Shown piece by piece: positions 9,879 through 17,450 of a stretch of 64,000 nucleotides of DNA. Source of the stretch: Crocinitomicaceae bacterium (lineage in GTDB: Bacteria > Bacteroidota > Bacteroidia > Flavobacteriales_D > Crocinitomicaceae); the NCBI GenBank assembly GCA_021325675.1, contig JAJTCM010000002.1, forward strand, positions 62,001 through 126,000, in the 5' to 3' direction. The notes below the pieces were generated by a model. It made no database searches. It had not been told where the DNA came from and saw only the letters and a list, made by a program, of their open reading frames with translations. Position 1 is the stretch's first letter; every line of letters starts with the position of its first letter. Both the position numbers and the translations under genes were made by a program.

Positions 9879-10232
9879 ATGATTAAAAATATCATAGACC
9901 TTCCTGAAAAATTTTATGCATTGGGAAATGTTTCCATTTACTCTTTATTGAAAGAAACCGGATACTTTGAAATACATAGCAAGGTCACCGAAGAAAATAT
10001 TATTTTTGAGCTTAGTCAATATCCTGAATATGTTGATCACTGGCTGGGTTGGTCTAATGACAAACGTTCGGGCGGGTGGTATTTCCAGGTAAAGAATAAT
10101 GGAAAATATCTCGTAGGGCATTATCCTTTAAGCGAAGCTTTCAAACAAATGGAATTCAATGATCCAAAAGAAGCTTGTGCAGCGTTCATTAAGCGGGAAA
10201 TTGAAGAGATCAGATTGCGCCACATTTCTTAG
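9879..10232 (+). CDS. hypothetical protein of the immunity array
   Basis: A 117-residue soluble protein beginning MIKNIIDLPEKFYALGNVSI. The centre contains WLGWSNDKRSGGWYFQ and the C-terminus is a charged helix. The combination of an N-terminal helical segment, a W-rich beta centre and small size is typical of cytoplasmic immunity proteins, but no named family is recognised. It lies 33 bases after the DUF3137-like gene on the same strand. Confidence 0.55.
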   Translation: MIKNIIDLPEKFYALGNVSIYSLLKETGYFEIHSKVTEENIIFELSQYPEYVDHWLGWSNDKRSGGWYFQVKNNGKYLVGHYPLSEAFKQMEFNDPKEACAAFIKREIEEIRLRHIS

Positions 10233-10258
10233 CTAGTATAAACCAAGTTCTAATTAAA

Positions 10259-10561
10259 ATGGTAACATTCCTTTTTTTCTTTTCCCAGATCTTACTTACA
10301 ATTGGTTTATTCTATTCGTTCTACCGTATTCAAAAGAAAGTCGGAGCGATTCCCTGGTATATCGTACTCACATTATTGCTTCTTGCAGCAGTTTATGGCT
10401 TAGGAGAAATTTTTTTGAGCCTGGATTTCTGGCTGATGCATAAACAAATTTACATCGAATCGGGACACGCGTCGCTGCTCAATGTTATCATCCTGTTTCT
10501 ATCGCTTGTTGGAACATTTGTTTTGGCTCTCTTATTAGGAATTAAAAAAATGGAAAAATGA
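10259..10561 (+). CDS. small three-helix membrane protein
   Basis: A 100-residue protein that is almost wholly hydrophobic: helices at about residues 3-21, 32-54 and 70-92, ending in the basic tail GIKKMEK. The stop overlaps the start of the next gene (ATGA arrangement, 10558-10561), implying translational coupling with the lipoprotein. No family is recognised. Confidence 0.55.
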   Translation: MVTFLFFFSQILLTIGLFYSFYRIQKKVGAIPWYIVLTLLLLAAVYGLGEIFLSLDFWLMHKQIYIESGHASLLNVIILFLSLVGTFVLALLLGIKKMEK

Positions 10562-10971
10562 AAACGATTATTATTTTGAGTGCTATATTGGTGTTGAGTT
10601 GTAGTGGTAACAGTAAAATTGTTCCCCAACCCACAAAAGTTGACATAGCCGGAAAAACGTATGTGGATTTCTTTGACGGAATGGAGTTAAACAAACTTAT
10701 ATTTTCTAAAAGCAGCTATGTCTATTTTAACAGAGAAATGGAAGTTGAAGAATATGGTCATTATCAATATGATTTGAATAATCATTCCCTACGGATCAAA
10801 CAAGATTCAATCAAACATCCAAGCGGCGAAATTGAAATTGACCGTACCAATTTTATTGTTGAATTGCCTAATGACACAACATTAGTTTTTACAACGCGAA
10901 TTGAGTATTTTTCACGAAACAAAGAATACAGCACGAAGAAATTAAATCATGTAATGTATTTGAAAAGGTGA
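10558..10971 (+). CDS. small lipoprotein
   Basis: A 137-residue protein with a lipoprotein signal: MKTIIILSAILVLSC, with the lipobox cysteine at residue 15 followed by SGN. The mature part is beta-rich (DIAGKTYVDFFDG, SSYVYFNRE) and ends basic. It is expected to be anchored in the periplasm or outer membrane. Coupled by a four-base overlap to the upstream membrane protein gene, so the two probably act together. Function unknown. Confidence 0.6.
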   Translation: MKTIIILSAILVLSCSGNSKIVPQPTKVDIAGKTYVDFFDGMELNKLIFSKSSYVYFNREMEVEEYGHYQYDLNNHSLRIKQDSIKHPSGEIEIDRTNFIVELPNDTTLVFTTRIEYFSRNKEYSTKKLNHVMYLKR

Positions 10972-11054
10972 CGTTAATTCGCCTCAGCATAATTCACCTC
11001 CCACCCGATTGATTCTGAACGTGGTTCACTTTAGTGTTAGCGCAAATATTCTCC

Positions 11055-11085
11055 AAGGGTTATAAAACCCCTTATTTTTGAGGGG
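11055..11085 (+). other. mutually exclusive hairpins
   Basis: AGGG (11056-11059) can pair with CCCT (about 11069-11072), or CCCCT (11068-11072) can pair with AGGGG (11081-11085). The two hairpins share the C-run, so they cannot form together. This lies 115 bases upstream of the next gene. It could be a simple terminator for the immunity array or an attenuator. Confidence 0.3.
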
Positions 11086-11092
11086 GAAATAG

Positions 11093-11121
11093 CACGTATA
11101 AATACGTGTTTTCCGACCAAA
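11093..11121 (+). repeat. palindromic element, copy 1
   Basis: CACGTAT-AA-ATACGTG (11093-11108) is a perfect seven-base-pair palindrome followed by TTTTCCGACCAAA. A second element with the same plan is at 17839-17883. Both stand about 90-120 bases upstream of genes for secreted proteins on the + strand. Possible roles are a terminator for the preceding unit, an operator, or a mobile repeat. Confidence 0.5.
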
Positions 11122-11199
11122 TTACCTCATTATCAATTTTTTTATTAAAATTTGTATTTCAGGTATTCAATGATTACTAACTTAATTTATTCACTGTCG

Positions 11200-12369
11200 A
11201 TGAAAACCTCATTCATTTCTTTATTGGTTTTATTGAGCTTTAATTCAATTGCTCAAACTGAAGTAACCCAATTAACACCGGTTTCCCTTATTGAGGAACG
11301 TGTACATGAATTGGATGGTGGTACATTTATCGTTTTTGGTCAATCACGTGTTGTTATTCCAATAGATTTACCTAAAAATACGGTTGAATGGTATTACGTC
11401 TTTACATCATTTTCTAATACCGATGTGGTTGCAAGCAGATCAAATACGATCGATTTATTTTCTCAGATTTCAAAATTAATAGATCGCACCGGAACTACTT
11501 CTAGCGTTATAAGTGGCATTTTTGCACCAAATGGTTCTGCCGCGTCTAATGTATACATTTTAGGGTCAGAGAAAGATGCTTACAATTTTAAGATGAAAAC
11601 AGATTATGATCTTATACCGATTTATTGGAACGTTTATAATGATTTTTGTATCACAGCCGCAAGGCAAGGTAAAATGCGGATAAATGCGAATTTGGGAAAT
11701 AGGGTTTATCTGGGAATTAAAGCTGGTGATTCACCTGTTGTGGTCAAAATAGAAGTTGTTGCCATTGTGAAGGAAAAAACCGTTGATTACTCGACCTGGT
11801 CCGACGAGACAATTACGTTATTAAAAAATGCAATGATGGAATCTTTAGCCTCAGAAAATATTGAGAAAGATGTAGCCCGTCAGTTAACAGAGTGTACAAT
11901 TACTAAAGTGAAAAGCGAGTTTGCTCCCGATTTTTTTTCAGATTATCCTGAAAATAAAATTGGTGAAATTTTGGAAGGTTTTTATACAAAATGCTACGAA
12001 GACCTCTCAGGCCAGAAGTTAGGTCAAAATTATTCAAAAGCAGAAACTTTAGGTAATATGTCTTGGGAAACATATTTAACAGGAAACATTGATAAGGCTG
12101 TTGAACTCAGCTTGAAAGCCCTTGAATTAAATGCAGATTTAGCATACGTAAAAGGAAACTTAGGTCTTTACTACCTGGTGCAAGGTAAGGGTGATTTAGC
12201 GATGGATACATACATCGATGCGATTACTTTATTCAAAAACGATAAGCTACAGGGGAAAGAACTGTTTAAGGCTGCCCACGATGACCTTAAAGAAGCAGTT
12301 AAAAAATATCCTAACATGACCGGCTACCAGGCTATTTTGGCAGAGCTGGGGAGAGGGATGGAGAATTAA
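11200..12369 (+). CDS. secreted TPR-containing protein
   Basis: The start at 11200 gives a 389-residue protein with a standard signal peptide (MKTSFISLLVLLSFNSIAQ). An in-frame start at 11152 would put 16 residues before the signal peptide and is rejected. The middle is beta-rich and unrecognised (VVIPIDLPKNTVEWYYVFTS). The C-terminal third carries tetratricopeptide-type repeats (NMSWETYLTGNIDKAVELSL, then VKGNLGLYYLVQGKGDLAMD). It is expected in the periplasm, probably as a scaffold. It is preceded by a 228-base non-coding stretch containing hairpins. Confidence 0.65.
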   Translation: MKTSFISLLVLLSFNSIAQTEVTQLTPVSLIEERVHELDGGTFIVFGQSRVVIPIDLPKNTVEWYYVFTSFSNTDVVASRSNTIDLFSQISKLIDRTGTTSSVISGIFAPNGSAASNVYILGSEKDAYNFKMKTDYDLIPIYWNVYNDFCITAARQGKMRINANLGNRVYLGIKAGDSPVVVKIEVVAIVKEKTVDYSTWSDETITLLKNAMMESLASENIEKDVARQLTECTITKVKSEFAPDFFSDYPENKIGEILEGFYTKCYEDLSGQKLGQNYSKAETLGNMSWETYLTGNIDKAVELSLKALELNADLAYVKGNLGLYYLVQGKGDLAMDTYIDAITLFKNDKLQGKELFKAAHDDLKEAVKKYPNMTGYQAILAELGRGMEN

Positions 12370-12424
12370 TTCAATGAAGACAATCACCTTCATTTGTAAG
12401 TTGAAAAAACAAATAATCTAAATC

Positions 12425-13366
12425 ATGGCTCATAATTTATATTTGGGAATGTACACATATTCCGTTAAGAAAAAAAGAACAAGAAATGCGTCAATAATTG
12501 ACAACAATGATTTTTTAGAATTAGCATATCCTTCAGTTTCTGACAATAAATTTTCCAATGGCTTTGTTCAAGAGATTATTTCTCTTTTAGATGCAAAGGC
12601 GTATAAAAACTCGCAAAATACACATGGGGCAATGCTAGACGATTACAAAATAGATCAAACAGAAAGAACATTAGATATTTTAATAGATGGAGGACTGACT
12701 GGTATAAAGCAATTCATCATTGACGATGAAGGTACAAAAAGCGAGTTATCTGATGAAGATATAGTTGGTCCAAAATTCTTTGCAAGATTTTGGATGCCAG
12801 CTGGAACTAAAACGGTCTATGTTTTCATTCAGAAATATGGGAGTATGAGTATTAAACCAATTTTTGATTCTATTGTATATGATTTGCTTGATAAACACGG
12901 TTTTTCAATTACTGATAAATTAAAGGCAACCACCACAAAAAAGCGATTAAACACTTTTTTAAAGAATGCAGCATTAAAAAATATTACTGTCGTTAGTACT
13001 TCAGGCTTAAATGCAACTGGTGAAGCAGAAGCTTCAACCGTGGAGGTGAAATTAAGAAATTTTAAAGCTTTAAAAAAAACAGATAAATTGACTGATGTTT
13101 CTAATATAAAAGAAGCTTTAAAAAAACATGGATTTACAATGGGGAATAGAAAGTATGACATTAAAGGTACTTACGAATATTCTCATGATGGAATTAATGA
13201 AGAAAGAACGGTTAAGCTGGATGCAACAGAAGAAACTATTAATATCATTCCCAATATAGTTATTCCTCCGTATTGTATTGACTCAGATAATTATCCAATC
13301 TTTGATGAAATGATAAAATTGGTTATTGACGAAATGAAACAGGTTAAAATTGAAGCAAAAATGTAA
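12425..13366 (+). CDS. unrecognised cytoplasmic protein, first gene of a two-gene operon
   Basis: A 313-residue soluble protein, AT-rich in codon use, with no signal peptide or membrane helix. The N-terminal half contains FARFWMPAGTKTVYVFIQKY followed by SIKPIFDSIVYDLL. The middle is lysine-rich (KATTTKKRLNTFLKNAALKN), and the C-terminus has a beta segment ending IIPNIVIPPYCIDSDNYPIF. No catalytic motif is seen and the family is not recognised. The stop lies three bases before the start of a four-helix membrane protein. A cytosolic protein paired with a small multi-helix membrane protein inside a variable island is the layout of sensor/effector abortive-infection pairs. That role is inference only. 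Confidence 0.6.
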   Translation: MAHNLYLGMYTYSVKKKRTRNASIIDNNDFLELAYPSVSDNKFSNGFVQEIISLLDAKAYKNSQNTHGAMLDDYKIDQTERTLDILIDGGLTGIKQFIIDDEGTKSELSDEDIVGPKFFARFWMPAGTKTVYVFIQKYGSMSIKPIFDSIVYDLLDKHGFSITDKLKATTTKKRLNTFLKNAALKNITVVSTSGLNATGEAEASTVEVKLRNFKALKKTDKLTDVSNIKEALKKHGFTMGNRKYDIKGTYEYSHDGINEERTVKLDATEETINIIPNIVIPPYCIDSDNYPIFDEMIKLVIDEMKQVKIEAKM

Positions 13367-13369
13367 ATT

Positions 13370-13915
13370 ATGCTAGATGTTAAAGTTTTATTAAAAGTTC
13401 GCAAGGAAGCAATTGAAAGCATTAAAAAAGATAGCGAAGGCGAATTTATTGGAAAATGGTATAACCGTATATTTTTTTATATATTATGGTATATTCTGCC
13501 TCTCATAGGTGTTTCAGTTGTGATTTATAAAGGAATAAAACTAACTAATTTAGAAAATTATATAGGAGCAAGTATAGCATTATTCACCGGTCTGTTTTTC
13601 TCATTACTTCTTAGTTTAGGAGATAAATTGAGAACTGAAAAAGCAAATGTTAATGTAGACACTAACAATTATAATAAGTTCAAAGAAAATATGAGACAAA
13701 TTTCTAGAATTACTCAATTTATTATTTTAAAAGGTATTTTGATTTTTGTTTTACTTCTAATAAATTCTCTTGTAAAAACATCAGATTATTTATGTGTTGA
13801 GAATATTCTTACTGCAATTGCTATCTATATTTTAATACAATATACCATCTCAATAGGTTTTTTATTGCAACGCTTTCATCATACTATGAAGGATGAACTG
13901 AATAATACAATTTGA
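13370..13915 (+). CDS. four-helix membrane protein, putative membrane effector
   Basis: A 181-residue protein with an amphipathic charged N-terminus, then hydrophobic helices at about residues 33-53, 63-84, 121-139 and 147-168. A charged cytosolic-looking segment (GDKLRTEKANVNVDTNNYNK) separates helices 2 and 3. This two-plus-two plan is compatible with SLATT-like or other pore-forming defence effectors, but no signature motif proves it. It is co-transcribed with the 313-residue protein and ends at a shared terminator facing the reverse transcriptase gene. Confidence 0.6.
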   Translation: MLDVKVLLKVRKEAIESIKKDSEGEFIGKWYNRIFFYILWYILPLIGVSVVIYKGIKLTNLENYIGASIALFTGLFFSLLLSLGDKLRTEKANVNVDTNNYNKFKENMRQISRITQFIILKGILIFVLLLINSLVKTSDYLCVENILTAIAIYILIQYTISIGFLLQRFHHTMKDELNNTI

Positions 13916-13923
13916 AAGTGAAA

Positions 13924-13970
13924 TAGACAATCCTGCCCTACATCTAGAGTTTCTAGTGTTTTTTTGTCTA
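13924..13970. terminator. bidirectional terminator between convergent genes
   Basis: An outer stem, TAGACAA (13924-13930) with TTGTCTA (13964-13970), encloses CTAGA-GTT-TCTAG (13944-13956) followed by a T-run (13958-13965). It lies between the + strand membrane protein gene and the - strand reverse transcriptase gene. Confidence 0.6.
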
Positions 13971-13975
13971 AACAC

Positions 13976-15550
13976 TTATGATATTCTTATCTTAGAACGA
14001 ATTGGAGTATTTAAGTGCTTCTGAATTGCTTGATTAAACACACGCTTTTCTCCTTTAATCTGATTTAAGATTGCCGGCTCCTCCATGATTTCGGCAGCTC
14101 TTCTGGCATAACTAAAATAATTTCCTCTAAAAGGAATGGTTTTCTCTTTAGAAATTACTCTAAATTCACCGGTTTCAATTTTTGAAAAGGTTTTAAATTT
14201 TCTTTTGGTATTTGCTTTATCTAAATCAATATTTCTGTAAATTTTGTAAAGTTGTCTTTTAAATAAAATTGGTTTTGTTCCATTTAACTCAGCAATTTTC
14301 TTGGCGCGTTCACATTTCTTTTTTACAGAATAAATCATCCTTCTGTAAAGCTTCGATAAGTTGCTAGACTTAATCAACGTTTTGTTTCCATAAAACTCAA
14401 ACCCAAGATAAATGAAAGGCAAATTAGGTGTCTCAACATTGTCTATTATTTTGTGAGATACAATCTTTTTATTTACAAATTTAAAGATGAATTTTTCGGT
14501 TTTTTCTTTACTTATTGAAACAAAACATTTTTCCATCTCATCTATGACAACTTTTTCAACATCTTGTATTATGTTTTTGTCACACACAATGACAATATCA
14601 TCAGAATATCTGCTATAATAACAATTTTTACGATTAACTAATGTGTTAAGAATACTCGAATCAAAATCAAGCAAATATAAATTTGCTAATATCGCACTAA
14701 TCGGTAATCCCTGGGGAATTCCAATCATTTTTTTAGTCTTCTTATCCTTAAAATTGTTTTTGTAAATTCTAACACTCCCATTATTGACGTTTTCTCTGAA
14801 TTCTCTAGCAGATTCAAAAAAAGCATTAAACCCTTTAACATTTCTGATCTTAGCTAACTGTTTTTCATCAAATTCTGATTTTTTTCCATTACTATGAGCA
14901 TATTTTCTTAAATCATTTTTGTAAATGAATGAAAAATTTGTTGCTGAATTAAAAACATTCAAATGATCTTTTGGCAATGCTTCTTTTTGAATTAGCATTT
15001 TCCATTTATCATAGAGGTATTGATGATTCAAAGAAGAAAAGAAACTTTTAATATCAAAGGCTAAAACTGCACATTCTCCATTTTCTAAAGTTCTTTTTTG
15101 TATCTCTTTAAATGCATCATCTGCAAAATGAATAGTACCCTTATTTTTTTCATTACCATCAATAGAGATTTTTCTATAGGCGGTAATACATTCAGAAAGT
15201 CCTGGTGTTTTATTTAATTCCTCTTCATAAAGCGTTTGTAATTCAGATGCATAATAAGAATAAATTAAAGCATCCATGTGGTTAGCATAATGCAAAGGTC
15301 TGATTTTTTCTGTTCTAACCCATTTACCATCTTTGAAGTATGAATGTGTTCTTACCTTTTCATTATAAGGATGTTTTTTGTACTTTCTTTCTTTAAGATT
15401 GACATGTAGAAATGGGAAAAAAGCATAATTTTCCACATATTTTGAATTGGTTACTTTTTGAATAATACGTTTTTCATCCCTCCAATCACTACTAATTTGA
15501 GATGAAATATGATAGTATCCTTTTATTTTAAGCCAATTTGGTTTCCCCAT
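13976..15550 (-). CDS. group II intron/retron-like reverse transcriptase of unknown defence class
   Basis: A 524-residue reverse transcriptase from the ATG at 15548-15550. A TTG at 15646 would add 32 residues, but these cover the non-coding leader and the right arm of an inverted repeat, so it is rejected. RT motif A is FDIKSFFSS (about residues 165-173), motif B is GIPQGLPISAILANLY (PQG 279-281), the catalytic motif C is YSDD (315-318, encoded at 14597-14608) and motif E is YLGFEF (about 380). The N-terminus reads WLKIKGYYHISSQI. No group II intron maturase or HNH domain is seen. The NAxxH and VTG motifs of typical retron RTs were not found, and retron RTs are usually 300-350 residues. It is best placed among DRT/UG (unknown group) or abortive-infection RTs. 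The gene is AT-rich and lies in an accessory island. Confidence 0.88.
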   Translation of the reverse strand: MGKPNWLKIKGYYHISSQISSDWRDEKRIIQKVTNSKYVENYAFFPFLHVNLKERKYKKHPYNEKVRTHSYFKDGKWVRTEKIRPLHYANHMDALIYSYYASELQTLYEEELNKTPGLSECITAYRKISIDGNEKNKGTIHFADDAFKEIQKRTLENGECAVLAFDIKSFFSSLNHQYLYDKWKMLIQKEALPKDHLNVFNSATNFSFIYKNDLRKYAHSNGKKSEFDEKQLAKIRNVKGFNAFFESAREFRENVNNGSVRIYKNNFKDKKTKKMIGIPQGLPISAILANLYLLDFDSSILNTLVNRKNCYYSRYSDDIVIVCDKNIIQDVEKVVIDEMEKCFVSISKEKTEKFIFKFVNKKIVSHKIIDNVETPNLPFIYLGFEFYGNKTLIKSSNLSKLYRRMIYSVKKKCERAKKIAELNGTKPILFKRQLYKIYRNIDLDKANTKRKFKTFSKIETGEFRVISKEKTIPFRGNYFSYARRAAEIMEEPAILNQIKGEKRVFNQAIQKHLNTPIRSKIRIS

Positions 15551-15557
15551 ATTAAAA

Positions 15558-15571
15558 AATGTCCTGCAAAC
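15558..15571. repeat. inverted repeat arm next to the RT start
   Basis: This is AATGTCCTGCAAAC on the + strand and is perfectly complementary to 15857-15870. It ends seven bases upstream of the RT ATG when read on the minus strand. Confidence 0.85.
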
Positions 15572-15856
15572 TAGTAACGAATTATTGAATACATAACATC
15601 TTTCGACCGAACCGACACTCAAATTCTTGAGACACTTAAATTTCAATTTAATATATAATAATATGCAACAGGCAATAACCTTGACTCTTCCAATTATATT
15701 TCATATATTTGCTATTGTCATATCAGACTTAGTCGCTTCCCTTATAGAGGACTGGACGGAGGTCATCATGAACAATCTTTTTCCCTTTTCAGGTACATGA
15801 CAATGTAATAAATCACAAAGCCACCAAATGGTTCTTGTCAGACGTACTCATCTGTT

Positions 15857-15870
15857 GTTTGCAGGACATT
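15857..15870. repeat. inverted repeat arm distal to the RT
   Basis: This is GTTTGCAGGACATT on the + strand and is the perfect reverse complement of 15558-15571. It lies 59 bases before the divergent gene at 15930, so the promoter for the RT-side transcript should be in that gap. Confidence 0.85.
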
Positions 15871-15929
15871 GTAAATTTAATGTTTTTTGTTTAATTTTAA
15901 CACATTGTTGAACAAACTGACTTAATCAT

Positions 15930-17267
15930 ATGACTGAAAAAGAAAAATTGTCTGTTAACATAGGCAAAATTGTGAGCTTAAAATCAAATCATTTAAGAAC
16001 AACTAACCAGTATGATGAAATAAAGCTTGCTGGGGAACCGAATTACATCACGCCATTGATGGTTATTAAAGAAGTATTAGATTCAAAATCTGATAAAGTT
16101 GATGAAGAAACCGGAGAACTAAAAAATGTAAAAGGAAATCTTCAATATAGATGTATTTGGTTTTCAAACAAATCATTTAAATTTGAGGAGGGTTGGTTTT
16201 TTCATAATGAATTACTTTTTGTTAAATTAGATAATGCTGAAACACCAACTTTAAAATTTGGTGACAATGTTGTTTTAAAAACAAACTTTTTAGAACTTAA
16301 AAAAAGAAAAACATATCTTGAAATTGACAAAGACAAGTCAAACAACAAAATATCTGGATTATTAAATTTTTGTTCTCCAGTGTTTATTTTTTTAGGGTAT
16401 TCTTCCGTAGAAAAAAAGGAAGCATTAATAGATCCTAATACCGGGAAATCCAAAAGAGCATATTGTTCCAAATTAGTAAAGCTTAAATCTTTTAATGTAA
16501 AGGAAGATAAGTACTCTGAGTTTTTAGTTCCTATTGAAGCTATTGAAAAGGTTCTTATTCAGGAAAAGTTAATTAATGACATTTCAATAGCCCTTGAAGA
16601 AAATAAAAAGGAAAAAACAAATAGCCATTACATGATAGAAAAAGATGAAAACTTTGGTGTTTACAGTCCTAAGTCTATTTTGTCTGTTAGCAACTTCTAT
16701 ACTTTAGAGTGTGTAAATATATTCAAACAAAGTCATTTTGAAATTTCATTGAACGATACTAAATTAAAAAAAATTGAACTTCCTTTTCACGTTGAATTTT
16801 ATCCAGATATTCAGTCAGTTTCTGGTGGATTTATTATTGAAACCATACTAAACCATTTGCAAGAGGGAGATAGCAAAAATTTGCGTGGGCTATATAGAAA
16901 TATTTACCTCGATGAGGAGAATCGAAAAAGCAATATTGAGAAGTTACTTGGTCAATTGCATATTTATAAGATTGGTTATAAAAATAAACATGAAAAATAC
17001 ACAAATCGATTTGTTATTCCATTGAAATTAGTAGAGATCAATATTGAGAAAAGTAGTGAAAAGGACAAAATTAATGATTTTGATATGTCTAAAGAAAAAG
17101 ATCAAAAACAGGTTGAATTTTATCTCTATTCTTTTTGTCTATTAAGAAATGATTATCGATTTTTCAAAATTGATCGAATGCAATACCTTGAAATCCATAA
17201 CACACCTGAATTAGTCGAAAGTGCGATTAATTTTTGGCTTATATCTCAAGCTAAATATAAATTATGA
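15930..17267 (+). CDS. 445-residue protein with SH3-like modules and a WYL-like C-terminus
   Basis: A soluble, lysine-rich protein divergent from the RT. The N-terminal segment (GKIVSLKSNHLRTTN...PLMVIKEV...CIWFSNKSFKFEEGWF) follows the pattern of the small SH3-like DUF2158/YodC fold (G..V.LKSG.P.M.V...C.WF). A second, weaker copy follows (FGDNVVLKT to VKLKSFN and FLVPIEAIEKV). The C-terminus has YLYSFCLLRNDYRFFKIDRM, close to the WYL-domain ending (LR..YR.F.lDRi). These assignments are by eye and uncertain. The stop overlaps an ATG (ATGA, 17264-17267) that opened a now-decayed second gene, so it was the first gene of an operon. WYL proteins often regulate defence operons. Confidence 0.6.
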   Translation: MTEKEKLSVNIGKIVSLKSNHLRTTNQYDEIKLAGEPNYITPLMVIKEVLDSKSDKVDEETGELKNVKGNLQYRCIWFSNKSFKFEEGWFFHNELLFVKLDNAETPTLKFGDNVVLKTNFLELKKRKTYLEIDKDKSNNKISGLLNFCSPVFIFLGYSSVEKKEALIDPNTGKSKRAYCSKLVKLKSFNVKEDKYSEFLVPIEAIEKVLIQEKLINDISIALEENKKEKTNSHYMIEKDENFGVYSPKSILSVSNFYTLECVNIFKQSHFEISLNDTKLKKIELPFHVEFYPDIQSVSGGFIIETILNHLQEGDSKNLRGLYRNIYLDEENRKSNIEKLLGQLHIYKIGYKNKHEKYTNRFVIPLKLVEINIEKSSEKDKINDFDMSKEKDQKQVEFYLYSFCLLRNDYRFFKIDRMQYLEIHNTPELVESAINFWLISQAKYKL

Positions 17268-17359
17268 CAATCCCGAATTACAATCCAAAAACTTTGCTAA
17301 AAAGAATTTAAGGAGATGAAAGTTTTAAAGACGAACAAATTAAAAGTATAAGGGATTAG
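17264..17359 (+). pseudogene. decayed 5' end of a possible RecQ-like helicase gene
   Basis: The ATG overlaps the previous stop by four bases. The frame reads MTIPNYNPKTLLKRI, then a TAA (17309-17311), then GDESFKDEQIKSIRD and a second stop at 17357. LLKRI.GDESF..EQ resembles the start of RecQ-family helicases (LK..FG..SFR..Q..i). Nothing recognisable follows, so only the first ~30 codons survive. The operonic overlap shows that the 445-residue protein once had a partner. Confidence 0.35.
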
Positions 17360-17450
17360 TTATGGTTTTTAAAGTTTACTCTTAGGTTCTCAAAGTACAA
17401 TCTAAATTTAAAACTCATAAACCCTTGCCCTTATTCTGACCCCTAAGTCT

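Larger units (their letters stand above)
15558..15870 (-). ncRNA. candidate RT-associated non-coding RNA closed by a 14-bp stem
   Basis: On the minus strand the 5' end (15870-15857) reads AATGTCCTGCAAAC and the 3' end (15571-15558) reads GTTTGCAGGACATT, a perfect 14-bp complement. The 313-nt segment ends seven bases before the RT start codon. Inside, TGACA/TGTCA plus GTAC/GTAC (15793-15802 with 15836-15847) form a stem-loop, and CTCAA/TTGAG forms a smaller one near the 3' end. No ATG-initiated reading frame of convincing size covers it on the minus strand. The layout is that of a retron a1/a2-flanked msr-msd or a DRT ncRNA. Transcription itself cannot be seen from sequence. Confidence 0.6.

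Noticed and set aside
15551-15646. N-terminal extension of the reverse transcriptase from TTG
   Set aside because: The 32 extra codons overlap the inverted-repeat arm, start with a non-ATG codon and precede the RT-like N-terminus.
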